From NCBI GenBank assembly GCA_001464795.1, contig LNEB01000013.1:186001-250000 (forward strand): DNA of 64,000 bases, written 5' to 3'. This document shows, in pieces, positions 45,314 through 54,600 of this stretch. The notes below the pieces were generated by a model that was given only the letters and a program-made list of their open reading frames with translations, was not told the origin of the DNA and made no database searches. Numbering within the stretch: the stretch's first letter is position 1; every line of letters begins with the position of its first letter. This stretch comes from Bdellovibrionales bacterium Ga0074139 (GTDB lineage: Bacteria; Bdellovibrionota; Bdellovibrionia; Bdellovibrionales; Bdellovibrionaceae). A program made the translations under genes and the position numbers.

Positions 45314-46402
45314 ATGGAAGGTCCACGCCCGCCACACGAGTCAGAATGGCCACATTTATTAAGCTTTTTAACTAGCTCACTGAGGCCAGAACACACGTGG
45401 TCCATTGAAACCGAGTACCCAACGGCTCTTAACACTCAAAATCGCCACAATGTTAGAGTCATGACTCACAACAATGAGATCGTGTCTCACTCTGTTTTAA
45501 AGCCCATGATTATTAAATCCCCTCATATCATCTACAAAGCGGCAGGAATCGGCTCTGTAGTAACACGTGAAGATCATAGAAATCAGGGATTCTCTCATAA
45601 AATTTTATCTGATTGTTTGACCCTTGCTGAACAGCAGAAGTGTGATTTTGCTATTTTGTGGACTCACCTTCATGACTACTACCGCAAGCTTGGTTTTGAA
45701 TTGGCAGGCACTGAAATCAGTTCCACTTTGCACAAAGAATTTGAGCCTCCCGTTACGGGTCTACGCTTTTCCGATGAAAAAAATATATCCCCTGATGCAT
45801 TAAACAGAGTATTTGCTCAGCATACGGTGACCACTTTAAGAACCCCAGATGAAGTGAAACAATATCTTAAAATACCTCAATCGCGAGCCTTCACAGCCTG
45901 GAGACAGGATGGAACTTTGGCCGCCTACGCCATTGAAGGCAAAGGGGCTGATTTACAAAACTATATTCACGAATGGGGCGGACAGGTTCCCGAGCTTTTA
46001 TCTTTACTCAGTTATATTCGCAAATCGAAGGGTGAAGCTATCACCATCATCACCCCCCAACATTCACGTAATTTAAATTCACAATTAAAAGCCTTAACAC
46101 CGCAATTTGAAGGCTATTTGGGAATGATTAAGTTGGTGGATGAGCTTGGATTTTTCGCTAAAATCAAGCGAGGTTTTCGCTCAGAGGGCATTCAAGACTT
46201 TGTTTTAGAAAAACATGGAACCGGCTACTTATTTGGAATTGGCCGTGATCAATTGGTCGTTCCACAATCATCTGACATAGTAAGGCTTTTATTTGGCCCT
46301 GTTGATTATACTTTGTTTGATTTCCAAGATCCAAAAACTCCAGAAACACTTAACAAGCTTCTTCCACTGCCGCTGTGGATTTGGGGCTGGGATTCGGTAT
46401 GA
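45314..46402 (+). CDS. GNAT-family N-acetyltransferase
   Basis: 362 aa. N-terminal GNAT fold: RVMTHNNEIVSHSVL, the acetyl-CoA loop VVTREDHRNQGFSHKIL, and LGFEL (ending the core strand-loop). The C-terminal 180 residues are a second alpha/beta region similar to Eis-like proteins. AAGGAGG lies 6 nt before ATG. First of a four-gene rightward block with ddl. Confidence 0.85.
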   Translation: MEGPRPPHESEWPHLLSFLTSSLRPEHTWSIETEYPTALNTQNRHNVRVMTHNNEIVSHSVLKPMIIKSPHIIYKAAGIGSVVTREDHRNQGFSHKILSDCLTLAEQQKCDFAILWTHLHDYYRKLGFELAGTEISSTLHKEFEPPVTGLRFSDEKNISPDALNRVFAQHTVTTLRTPDEVKQYLKIPQSRAFTAWRQDGTLAAYAIEGKGADLQNYIHEWGGQVPELLSLLSYIRKSKGEAITIITPQHSRNLNSQLKALTPQFEGYLGMIKLVDELGFFAKIKRGFRSEGIQDFVLEKHGTGYLFGIGRDQLVVPQSSDIVRLLFGPVDYTLFDFQDPKTPETLNKLLPLPLWIWGWDSV

Positions 46403-47214
46403 AGTATAAAAAACAAATCACCCTGGTTAATTATTTTGTCTTATTCGCTTTAACTCTTACCAGTTGTATCGAAGAACCAAAAAAAAAACCTGAAGCCATA
46501 AGCTCATCAGATCAATTCGAAAAAGTCATCGATGATGCTATCGGTGTAAGCAGTATCAATCCCAATGGGATTCAGGCTGGTGATGAAAATGATATGGTGC
46601 AAACTTTAACGATTTCAAACAGCCTGACCCGTGAAATTTTTCGCAGAAAATTTAAAGTCTTAAGTGTTGAGTGTAGGGAAGCCCAAGATCCAGATGCTGA
46701 ACCTAACGACTGTAGTAAAAATCCCAAGCAGCGAAGATTCGTATTCGAAGTGAACATCATTGAGCGTGATGGGGATAACAATGTCGCAAAACCTGCTGTA
46801 TCAAGAGAACTGGTTCTGTTGATCAATAACCAAGGCTTTTACGAATTTTTCGGCGATCCTGTGACAGAACAAACCCAGTTCTCTTGGGATACAATTTTAG
46901 ATATTCGTGGATTTTGTAAAAGCTTTCGCACAGAAACCTATGACGTTCAGGTCAGTTGCACCAACTTAAAAGTGGAAGCTGAAGTTTGGGGCATGACTTC
47001 TGTTCCTGTAAGAAAAATTTCTGTGAATCGAAATGTCAATCTTGTGAACCTAGAAACCGGTGAAACCATCGATAGTAAGCTTCGCTTTACACTGCGAGTG
47101 GCCAATGGCTTAAAAGAAATTTCTAAGGTTGTTAGTTTTTGTTCAGAGGGCTTACAAAAATTTGAAAATCAAGTTTACTATCTGACGAGATGTAATAATC
47201 TCGAAGGACTATGA
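46399..47214 (+). CDS. Lipoprotein, unknown function
   Basis: 271 aa from the ATG at 46399, which overlaps the GNAT stop (ATGA). Lipobox TLTSCIEE with Cys at residue 22 of the signal, Lys/Pro stretch, then mixed beta-rich mature part. No family recognised. Start at 46399 preferred because the upstream frame lies in GNAT sequence. Confidence 0.75.
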   Translation: MKYKKQITLVNYFVLFALTLTSCIEEPKKKPEAISSSDQFEKVIDDAIGVSSINPNGIQAGDENDMVQTLTISNSLTREIFRRKFKVLSVECREAQDPDAEPNDCSKNPKQRRFVFEVNIIERDGDNNVAKPAVSRELVLLINNQGFYEFFGDPVTEQTQFSWDTILDIRGFCKSFRTETYDVQVSCTNLKVEAEVWGMTSVPVRKISVNRNVNLVNLETGETIDSKLRFTLRVANGLKEISKVVSFCSEGLQKFENQVYYLTRCNNLEGL

Positions 47215-47726
47215 AAACTGCTAAAAAAATTGCGATTTTAGTTATTCAAAAAGCTGAGCCTCTTTCTGAAAAGGCTCAGCAGGAACTGCAAGTTTTAAAA
47301 AACTCACTTACAGAAATTGGCAGTCAATTCACTGAATTCACAACTCAAACACTATCAAGTCTGCAACCCCAGAAATTTGGTGGCATTGTTCTTATTACTG
47401 ACTCCTATGAACTTCCATTTAATGAAGATTTAAAGTCTCTTGTTCAGGAATTCTATAATCAATTTAATCCCATCGGTGTGATCGGGCTGGCTGCTTTAAT
47501 TACCGCTGAAACACTGGGACACCTTCGCCCTACACTCACCGTTGCTGAAGATGCTCGAGTCATTAGCGAGCTTAAAAAGTACGGCAGTTACTATGAACCC
47601 TGTCCTGCAGAGGATTACATCACAGACCGAGACACCCGAGTTATTTCCACTCCAGGAAGCAGTGCTTTCGGAGATTTTAGTAATGGTATTTCAGGTCTTG
47701 CCAAAGAACTTGTGGAAATGGCTTAA
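47211..47726 (+). CDS. ES1/ElbB-like DJ-1 superfamily protein
   Basis: 171 aa. Class I glutamine-amidotransferase-like fold; the C-terminal part ([49 protein letters not shown]) resembles ElbB/ES1 family proteins with a shorter N-terminal half. The nucleophile elbow is not clear: Cys is not found after the GVIGLAA strand. Overlaps lipoprotein by 4 bp; ddl starts 7 bp after it. Confidence 0.65.
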   Translation: MKTAKKIAILVIQKAEPLSEKAQQELQVLKNSLTEIGSQFTEFTTQTLSSLQPQKFGGIVLITDSYELPFNEDLKSLVQEFYNQFNPIGVIGLAALITAETLGHLRPTLTVAEDARVISELKKYGSYYEPCPAEDYITDRDTRVISTPGSSAFGDFSNGISGLAKELVEMA

Positions 47727-47733
47727 TAAAATC

Positions 47734-48837
47734 ATGAAAAAAAAAGTAGCACTTATTTTTGGTGGCAAATCTTCTGAGCATGAGATTTCCTTAAGATCGA
47801 TCAAAAATGTTTATGAAGCTTTAGATAAAAATAAATTTGAAGCCTATTTGATAGGAATTTCTAAACAGGGCAGTTGGTATCACGTTCCAAGTGCTGAAAT
47901 TTTAGCTTCTATGACTAGTTTAGATGATTCAAAAATCCCTAAGCAGATACAATCCTGTGCATTAATTTGTCAAAATGGAAAAAGCTCAGTTTTACTTCTA
48001 GAAAAAAATATTTCTTTTCATATCGATGTGGCCTTTCCCGTTCTTCATGGAACTTTCGGCGAAGATGGAACCATCCAAGGTTACTTTAAAATGATGAATC
48101 TACCTTTCGTAGGTTGTGGGGTTTTAGCCTCAGCTGTGGGTATGGATAAAGACATCCAGAAGCGATTGTTGAGTCAGGCTGGAATCAGCAATGCTAAAAG
48201 TTTACTTATCACCAGACAGGAAACTTATGGCTATGACAAGATTGCAAAGGCTTTAGGGACTCCGTTTTTTATTAAGCCTGCTAACAGCGGATCTTCAGTG
48301 GGGGTTTATAAAATTAAATCAGCGGCTGATTTTGATGCGAAATGCCCTTTGGCCCTTTCTTTTGATGATAAAGTGTTAGCTGAAGAATTCATTGAAGGCC
48401 GGGAAATTGAATGTGCGGTGAAAGGTTTGAATGCCAATCCTGTGGCAGCCGTTCCAGGGGAAATTATTCCCGCTCACGATTTTTATTCTTATGATGCCAA
48501 ATACATTGATGATAATGGGGCCAAAATCCAAATCCCAGCCAAACTTGAATCTGCGGTCATGGAAAAAATTAGAAAGCTAGCTGTTCAAGCTTATCAAGTT
48601 TTAGGTTGTGACGGATTGACACGTGTGGATTTTTTCTTAAAGAAAAATGGAGACATTTACTTAAATGAGATCAACACAATCCCAGGCTTCACCAACATTT
48701 CCATGTATCCAAAAATGTGGGAAGCTGCTGGAATCAGTTACAGTGATCTCATTAGTGATTTGATTGATCTTGCTTTTCAAAAGGCGGAACAGGACAAGCG
48801 AATCCAATTCAGCATCGATAATCTTAATTCAAAATAA
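47734..48837 (+). CDS. ddl: D-alanine--D-alanine ligase
   Basis: 367-aa ATP-grasp ligase that makes the D-Ala-D-Ala dipeptide for peptidoglycan. Motifs: [59 protein letters not shown], and [13 protein letters not shown] at 47734 fits the family start; a longer upstream frame exists only inside the preceding gene. In many bacteria ddl is next to ftsQ; here it is 44 kb away. Confidence 0.97.
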   Translation: MKKKVALIFGGKSSEHEISLRSIKNVYEALDKNKFEAYLIGISKQGSWYHVPSAEILASMTSLDDSKIPKQIQSCALICQNGKSSVLLLEKNISFHIDVAFPVLHGTFGEDGTIQGYFKMMNLPFVGCGVLASAVGMDKDIQKRLLSQAGISNAKSLLITRQETYGYDKIAKALGTPFFIKPANSGSSVGVYKIKSAADFDAKCPLALSFDDKVLAEEFIEGREIECAVKGLNANPVAAVPGEIIPAHDFYSYDAKYIDDNGAKIQIPAKLESAVMEKIRKLAVQAYQVLGCDGLTRVDFFLKKNGDIYLNEINTIPGFTNISMYPKMWEAAGISYSDLISDLIDLAFQKAEQDKRIQFSIDNLNSK

Positions 48838-49774
48838 AGTTCGTACATTCCCCATTCACGATCAGGCAGGATTTTTCCTCAAGCCCCGGGTGACCGTCTT
48901 TGCCTTTGGGTCTTATTGTAATATTTTGGCAAGGCACATGTGTATATCTTTTACGACACCACTGCTTATCTGTGCCGATGCCTGGCTTTCCGTAATTTCT
49001 TTCAATAGCCACAAAACTATTTTTGAAGTCTTCAGCCTCTAACCAAAAAGATCCTGTGTTTCCACCGTTACCTCCTTCTAAATTATCTGAAAAGTCATTT
49101 GGGAACGATTTCGACGCTTTTTCCCCACCACCTCCACTCTGACCGATCAAATGAACTTTTAAATTCCCTGTGAGCTTTGGAGTTTTTAAATAAATCAATC
49201 CGCCGTTCAGACCATTTTGATTCACCGCTGCCTGCGTTTGTGAGGCAAAGGTTGAAATTTGTCCCCCATCACTATGAACAGATGAGGCTTCGATCAAAAC
49301 AGACTCGCCGTTGGTAATTATTTGTGATCCAAAGGTCAGAAAAAGACGTCCAGGTATTTTTAAAAATTTGTTATAAAATTTATTATTTTTGACCTCGATG
49401 GGTTTCAGGTCACTTAGATTCACAGCACCTTGAATCACGATATCCTCTGGAATTTCCACAGAAAGATTTTTTTTAACACCTTGATCCAACCATTCGTAAT
49501 CATAAACCCCAGGCTCAGTGACAATGTCCTGGCAATTGGCCACAGTGACTTGTTCAAGCTTCACTTTGCTAGATGATTTGGTGAAAGCCTGCTGGCAGTT
49601 CATTCCTAGAAACTTGACTGCATAGGATTGTGGTTGAGCTAAGGCCTCAATTTCATAAGATAATGCAGGAACAGACTGTTCATTGGTTGGATTTTCCTGT
49701 TTGTCTTTTTCTTGGACCTCTACGCAACCGATAAATAAAAGCGAAATAAATAATCCGTAAATTTGTAATTTCAT
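48824..49774 (-). CDS. Glycine-rich lipoprotein, unknown function
   Basis: 316 aa. Lipobox LLFIGCVEV, then beta-rich mature part with a Gly-rich stretch ([21 protein letters not shown]) near residues 213-240 and four Cys near the C-terminus. No family recognised; the Gly segments resemble beta-helix or adhesin fragments. AGGAGGC lies 6 nt before ATG. Tail-to-tail overlap of 14 bp with ddl. Confidence 0.72.
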   Translation of the reverse strand: MKLQIYGLFISLLFIGCVEVQEKDKQENPTNEQSVPALSYEIEALAQPQSYAVKFLGMNCQQAFTKSSSKVKLEQVTVANCQDIVTEPGVYDYEWLDQGVKKNLSVEIPEDIVIQGAVNLSDLKPIEVKNNKFYNKFLKIPGRLFLTFGSQIITNGESVLIEASSVHSDGGQISTFASQTQAAVNQNGLNGGLIYLKTPKLTGNLKVHLIGQSGGGGEKASKSFPNDFSDNLEGGNGGNTGSFWLEAEDFKNSFVAIERNYGKPGIGTDKQWCRKRYTHVPCQNITIRPKGKDGHPGLEEKSCLIVNGECTNFILN

Positions 49775-49902
49775 GTTTTGCCTCCTGCTTGAGGCTTGTG
49801 CAATGGATCACTTATTTTCTATTCAGCACAGGTCAAGACCTAAGTCCGAGGAACGGATCTTGCTTCCGTACAAATATGAATTCAGACGGATGGGAAAATG
49901 AA

Positions 49903-50106
49903 ATGTCAGAGAAAATAAATTATTTTGAAAAAGCCGAAAACTTGAAGCAGCGTGAGTTCATTCAATTAGATGGGCAGTGTACGCTTTGCTGTAGTCCACT
50001 TGAAATCAAGCATGATGTGAAAGCGGCAGAAAATATTATTGAAGAAAAGGCCATCTGCACGGAGTGTGATGTCAGGGCCCGTGTCAAAACTTACACGCTT
50101 AATTAA
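49903..50106 (+). CDS. Small zinc-ribbon-like protein
   Basis: 67 aa from the ATG at 49903 (GGGA about 10 nt upstream); alternatives at 49876 and further upstream. Two CxxC pairs (CTLCCSPL and ICTECDV) spaced 25 residues apart with basic surroundings suggest a structural zinc site. No family recognised. It overlaps no other strong frame and its codon use is ordinary, but it is short. Confidence 0.55.
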   Translation: MSEKINYFEKAENLKQREFIQLDGQCTLCCSPLEIKHDVKAAENIIEEKAICTECDVRARVKTYTLN

Positions 50107-50128
50107 TTTTGTAGGTTTATTGACGGTT

Positions 50129-51379
50129 TCAATGGATTTTTTTGACATCATTGTAAAATGAGCCTGACCAACTTTCGTCGGGGTTTCCCCAAAAAGACTG
50201 CTTCGAAGGCGTACCCATTCGGGTAAAATTTGACCATTCATTAATATGCACATGACCCACCTCAAGGGGTTCGGCAAGCTTCATGGCCTTTTCCTTATCA
50301 GGTGCTAGTACCACAGCGGAATGCCCTAAATAACCCGTGTTCGACCACTTAATCATTTCATGGGTGTATTTTACAGCGGTCACAATAAATAAAGGGCACA
50401 CCAGTTGGTGCTGTTGCATTTCTGAACAATTTGATAAGTCCCTGGTCCAGGTGGGTTGAACAGTCAGATGGGATTCTGACCTTCCACCAAAAAGAATGTG
50501 ACCTGAATCAGCCCCCACTTGATCTACAGATTTATTGAATTGAACAAGCTCTGCATCAGACCAAAGGTCACAACTTTTATTTTTTAAAACTGACTTCAAA
50601 AATTCGTAGAAATCTTTTTCAACTTTTTGACTTATAAAAAGTCTGTGACAGTTGATATCCAACTGACCACTGCCAATTAAAAAAGGATTTAGTATTAAAT
50701 CTTTATTTTTTTCAAAATCAAAATCAGGGTGAATCAGACAGGAATTTTTTGCACCTAAGAAAAACTGAGCCTTTTTCTTTCGTTGAGTGGTCAGTCCCAT
50801 TAAAGTCTCTGCATTTGGCAAAGATCCATAAAACTGAAAGGCTGAAAGGCCGGGATGGGCGGCAAGCAACTTGGATATTTCGATCTCGTTACCTATCAAA
50901 AGCTGCACTAGATTTTCAGGCACCTGGGCTTGTTCAAGAAGGGACTTGATCAACTGACCCGAAACAGTAGCTGTTTGTGGCAGACTAATAATTATTGCAT
51001 TTCCAGCCGCCAATGATTTAACAATTGCTAAAAAGGCCCGTAAAAATACTAAGCCTTTAGAAAAACTAGCGCCCATGACCCCTGATGGCCTTAGAGTCTC
51101 AGGCCTTGCAAATAACCGGACTTCTAGGTGTAAATTTTCAATAAACTTTTGAATGGCATCGACGATTTCAACTTGTGAAAATTCTAATGGAAGCTTTTGC
51201 TCTGTGCTTAATTTTAATGAAATTTTGCTTTGATTCATTGAAATTTGTTCGGCTAGGGATCTTAAAAAATCAGCCCTGTCGTCCCAAGATTTCTTTTTAT
51301 AGAGGTCCTGTGCTGCTTTAGCTTTTTGTAAAGCTTGAACAAAATCAGTCGTAGTTGCAGGTTGGAGTTCTAAATTCAT
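50129..51379 (-). CDS. Aldehyde dehydrogenase homologue lacking catalytic residues
   Basis: 416 aa, about 15% shorter than standard members. The ALDH fold is recognisable (VMGASFSKGLVFLRAFL; AGNAIIISLP; FQFYGSLPNAETL; LGAKNSCLIHPDFDFEKN). The position of the catalytic Glu (ELGGK in the family) is Phe207 (FLGAK), and the catalytic Cys position (GQxC) is Asp241 (GSGQLDINC). Both changes predict no dehydrogenase activity. Start at 51379 fits the fold; it could be a regulatory or structural homologue. Confidence 0.8.
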   Translation of the reverse strand: MNLELQPATTTDFVQALQKAKAAQDLYKKKSWDDRADFLRSLAEQISMNQSKISLKLSTEQKLPLEFSQVEIVDAIQKFIENLHLEVRLFARPETLRPSGVMGASFSKGLVFLRAFLAIVKSLAAGNAIIISLPQTATVSGQLIKSLLEQAQVPENLVQLLIGNEIEISKLLAAHPGLSAFQFYGSLPNAETLMGLTTQRKKKAQFFLGAKNSCLIHPDFDFEKNKDLILNPFLIGSGQLDINCHRLFISQKVEKDFYEFLKSVLKNKSCDLWSDAELVQFNKSVDQVGADSGHILFGGRSESHLTVQPTWTRDLSNCSEMQQHQLVCPLFIVTAVKYTHEMIKWSNTGYLGHSAVVLAPDKEKAMKLAEPLEVGHVHINEWSNFTRMGTPSKQSFWGNPDESWSGSFYNDVKKIH

Positions 51380-51403
51380 AACTTCATAAATCACGAAAAG
51401 GTG

Positions 51404-51441
51404 AAAAAGGAAAGGGCCCACTTTTTAAGGTGAGCCCTTTC
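51404..51441 (-). terminator. Strong rho-independent terminator upstream of the ALDH homologue
   Basis: On the minus strand: GAAAGGGCTCAC-8nt-GTGGGCCCTTTC (12 pairs, one G-U), followed by CTTTTT. It lies just upstream of the ALDH-like start and ends whatever leftward transcript comes from 51.44-51.68 kb, either the HIT/FHA operon or a small unit of its own. Confidence 0.85.
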
Positions 51442-51660
51442 GGTGACAAATTAAACAAAGTATTTGGTTTAATTTGATGAGTAGGTGGCGAATGTAATGC
51501 CTTCTACGTCCACAATGAAGCGAACTAAGAAGCCATCACCTCCGCCACGGTACTGTCACATATAACCATAGCACCACCTCCTTTCGAGCCATACGAATGG
51601 CTGATTAAAGAATAACTCAGAGTGGTTTTGTAACCAAGTCCTAACTCTGTGTGCTTGTGC
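51442..51660 (-). other. Candidate short leftward transcript (small mRNA or sRNA)
   Basis: Between the HIT stop and the terminator at 51404-51441. Seen: AAGGAGG followed after 7 nt by an ATG at 51569 that opens only a 14-codon frame (MVICDSTVAEVMAS, stop at 51525). A second frame holds AUG directly followed by UGA (51561-51556) and then 28 codons (51555-51472: QYRGGGDGFLVRF then IVDVEGITFATYSSN) ending at TAA. A 6-bp inverted repeat GTGGCG/CGCCAC (51484-51489 / 51543-51548) encloses most of it. Coding status uncertain; see findings. Confidence 0.4.
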
Positions 51661-51677
51661 AATCGCAACTATAAATA

Positions 51678-52082
51678 TTATTTATAAGTCTCGAATTTGA
51701 GATGTTTTATGATTTCTTTTTGGATTTTTTCCATCTCGTCTTGGGATCTTTTTTGAGCTTTGGCAAAATTCAGATCAGGAATGCTCCATGCTGGAACAAG
51801 GTGCAGATGGTAATGGGGCACTTCAAAACCCGCCACGATTTGGCCCACTCGGGGGCAACCTGTTGCATGCTTAATCGCTTGGCCAATTTTTTGAGAATTA
51901 AGATGCACACGCTTATAAATTTCCTCAGGCACATCCAACCAAGAATTAATTTCCTGTTTGGTAATGACCAAAGTATGCCCCAAATGAATGGGCTCGATGG
52001 TTAAGATAGAAATCGTCAAATCATCTTCATGGATTTTATAACTGGGAAGCTCACCATTAATAATTTTTGTAAACACAGACAT
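51678..52082 (-). CDS. HIT family nucleotide-binding protein
   Basis: 134 aa. The histidine triad HxHxH is in VPHYHLHLVPAW (H-Y-H-L-H). HIT proteins hydrolyse or transfer nucleotide-linked substrates (HINT/FHIT/GalT branches); the branch here looks like the small bacterial HINT type. Ribosome site AAGGAG 5-7 nt before ATG. It lies 25 bp after the FHA-protein gene, so likely in the same operon. Confidence 0.9.
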   Translation of the reverse strand: MSVFTKIINGELPSYKIHEDDLTISILTIEPIHLGHTLVITKQEINSWLDVPEEIYKRVHLNSQKIGQAIKHATGCPRVGQIVAGFEVPHYHLHLVPAWSIPDLNFAKAQKRSQDEMEKIQKEIIKHLKFETYK

Positions 52083-52107
52083 CTAGAACTCCTTAGGCAT
52101 CAATCAG

Positions 52108-54600
52108 TTACTGATTTTGCACATAAGGCTCGAAGAATTCACGCTCTTTTCTTTTGAAAGCTTCGAATTTGACTTGGGTACCCAAAGCCTCAGCCATTCG
52201 TTTAATGGCTTCGGATTCGGTTTGTTTCAACTTCACAATACCAGCTTCAGCAAACTCAGCATCAAGTTCAGTGGCCTTGGCCTTGATGGATTCTACCAAA
52301 GCCTTTGAAATGGCTGTGACTTCGATGGTTTTTTCCTCAGGGACTCTCCAGGTTTGGAACATATAATCAGTTATATATTTAAACCACTTATCGTAAAGAA
52401 CCTCATCAGTATAAATCTCTGAAAAATTAGTCGTGTACAAAGTCGCCTCAACATAAGAATCACGGTATGTGAAATCTTTCTCTGGTTGAAACTTAGGCCG
52501 AACTTTGGCTTCTTGTGCAATCATGTTTTCTTCTGTGCCCTTGATATTTCGATTAATAATGGGTTGCACAACAAAGAAGAAGGCCAGCACCAATGACATA
52601 GCAGATGTGAAACCATAAAGAAGCCATTGAACTTTTACGCGGCTTTGATTTTCTAATGATCCCTGTGAGTTTGTATTTAACGAAAATTCAGCCACATGGG
52701 AATCAAACACTTGGGTCACAGCATGGGAAATCAACTCGGATGAATGATTTTGATCGCCACGCTTTTCAATTTTGATAATGGCTTTGGTCAATTCATTGGT
52801 GACGACAGCTCGTTGATTGTTCATGAGAGCTAAAAACTGGTGCTTTGAGTCTTCCAATTTCTTTCTTTCATGATCAATGGCTTCCTTCGTTTTTTGCTCG
52901 TAATCGCTTTTTAAGCGTTCAAAATTCATTTCAATTTGCCGTTTTTCAGCAAGAACTTTCAGTTTGTACTCTTCTAGTTTAATTTTTTCCAATTCTTCAT
53001 ATTCACTGGATTTTTTCTTGGACTCAAACCGAACTCTTTGCATTTCCTCATCAAGTGCTTTTCTATGAGCTAAGAAGTCTTCTTCAAATTTCACCTTAGC
53101 ATTCGTGATGGCTTTTGTAATTTCTTGATGTTTAACTTCAAGACCTTGAATCACTTCATTTAAGTCATTTTGCTTATTATTTAATGTTTCAAATTCTTTT
53201 CGTTTTACAGCGATGTCTTCAATTAGGCGAGTTTCTGAAGACTGTAAGCCAGTCACAGTTTGATTCAGGCTTTCATATTTTGTCTTTATATCTTTGTGCT
53301 TTTCACTGTAATCTTCTATTTCCTTTTGAATTTTTTGTAAACTTTGTCTTTGTGACTCTACTTCACTTTCTAGGTTGGACTTTTGCTTTTCTAATAAAGT
53401 GGCAAGTTCTGATTTATTTTTTTCATAGTCTTGGTTTAATGCTTGCTGTAAATCTTCATGGGCAGCTTTAAGTTCAGAATCCAGATTTTTTGCGCGCAAC
53501 TGAATGTCTTCGATTTGCTTAGCTTCATTTTCTTCGTGTTCTTTTTTCTTCTTATTGTAATCCGCTTCGATTTGAATCAACTTTTCATTGAGCTCTGCAA
53601 TGGATTGATTTTTTTCTAAGTCAAATTGTGTTAAAAAATCCTGCCTTGTTTTTGCAAGTTCTTGCTCGAGAGCTGATTTATGTTGAGCTTCAAATAATTG
53701 ACAGTTTTTCTTGATTTCTTCTAGCTCTATGGTTTTTTCATCGAGGGACTGAAAGAGTCCTGATAGCTGAAGCTTCGCATCAGCTTCTGCTTTTTCAATA
53801 GTTTTACGGCGAAGTTCTTCAATCATTTGTTGGCCCATTTGTGTATGCTTGGCAATGATCTGATCACCGTGAACTTGAGCATCTTTTATTTTACTTTGAT
53901 AATAAGTTTCAGCCTCGTGCCTTTTGTTTTCAGCATCACGGCGTATGTTTTCAGTGGCTTGCCTTGCCGATTCTTCGGCTTCAAATATCATCTGAGAAGT
54001 TTTTCGCTTAGTATCTGAAATGATTTGCTGACCTTCCACTTGGGCTTTGGAAAGAATTTCCTCTTGCATCAAGAGGGTTTGATTTTCTGTATTTCGAGCT
54101 TTTTCACTTGCCACTTTTCCCAACTGCTCGGCTTGGGACTGTGCCATCGCTACAATTTCTTGGGCCTTGTGTTGGCTTGCTTTAATTAGACTTTGTAGTT
54201 GGTTTTTTTCATCGATTGGCAATAAACTTTCGGCAATGTAGTCCGTTTTAAAATGCTTTTCTAAGCATGCAAATTGTAAAACCACATCTGATTTTCCAAG
54301 TTTAATGTCATCACTGGGTTTGACATGAATCAGTCGTTTGGACTCAATTTTTTCACCATTAATAAATGTACCGTTTGAAGAGCCCTGATCAGAAACGTAA
54401 ACCTCACCTCGCTTGACAGAAACAAGCAGGTGAAGTCGACTGATTCCAACATCAGGAATTGAAAGCACACAGTCAGGCGCACGCCCGACACTGAAAGCTG
54501 TTCCATCTACCACTTTTTGCATCGACCCTTCGGAAGTCTTAATTGTGGCGATGGCACAGAACAAATCACCTGTGCCTTCAAATAACTTCAGTACACCCAT
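52108..54600 (-). CDS. FHA-domain long coiled-coil membrane protein
   Basis: 830 aa from the ATG at 54600 (a TTG one codon earlier is the alternative). N-terminal FHA phosphopeptide-binding domain (about 20-100): SVGRAPDC, SRLHLLVSV, SSNGTFINGEKI. Then about 500 residues of Glu/Lys/Gln-rich coiled coil (140-640), one membrane helix at about 658-683, and a C-terminal 148-residue part on the other side of the membrane. Overlaps the ExbB-like gene's stop by one base. Inferred third subunit of an envelope complex. Confidence 0.88.
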   Translation of the reverse strand: MGVLKLFEGTGDLFCAIATIKTSEGSMQKVVDGTAFSVGRAPDCVLSIPDVGISRLHLLVSVKRGEVYVSDQGSSNGTFINGEKIESKRLIHVKPSDDIKLGKSDVVLQFACLEKHFKTDYIAESLLPIDEKNQLQSLIKASQHKAQEIVAMAQSQAEQLGKVASEKARNTENQTLLMQEEILSKAQVEGQQIISDTKRKTSQMIFEAEESARQATENIRRDAENKRHEAETYYQSKIKDAQVHGDQIIAKHTQMGQQMIEELRRKTIEKAEADAKLQLSGLFQSLDEKTIELEEIKKNCQLFEAQHKSALEQELAKTRQDFLTQFDLEKNQSIAELNEKLIQIEADYNKKKKEHEENEAKQIEDIQLRAKNLDSELKAAHEDLQQALNQDYEKNKSELATLLEKQKSNLESEVESQRQSLQKIQKEIEDYSEKHKDIKTKYESLNQTVTGLQSSETRLIEDIAVKRKEFETLNNKQNDLNEVIQGLEVKHQEITKAITNAKVKFEEDFLAHRKALDEEMQRVRFESKKKSSEYEELEKIKLEEYKLKVLAEKRQIEMNFERLKSDYEQKTKEAIDHERKKLEDSKHQFLALMNNQRAVVTNELTKAIIKIEKRGDQNHSSELISHAVTQVFDSHVAEFSLNTNSQGSLENQSRVKVQWLLYGFTSAMSLVLAFFFVVQPIINRNIKGTEENMIAQEAKVRPKFQPEKDFTYRDSYVEATLYTTNFSEIYTDEVLYDKWFKYITDYMFQTWRVPEEKTIEVTAISKALVESIKAKATELDAEFAEAGIVKLKQTESEAIKRMAEALGTQVKFEAFKRKEREFFEPYVQNQ

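Noticed and set aside
45205-45435. 76-aa leftward frame with several Cys and Gly residues
   Set aside because: Antisense to the GNAT gene, which has a clear AAGGAGG site and a family fold; no ribosome site for the leftward frame.
51472-51558. Confident selenoprotein gene reading through the UGA at 51556-51558
   Set aside because: A 28-codon open stretch is common by chance and no convincing SECIS-like stem-loop was found right after the UGA. Kept only as one of several explanations.
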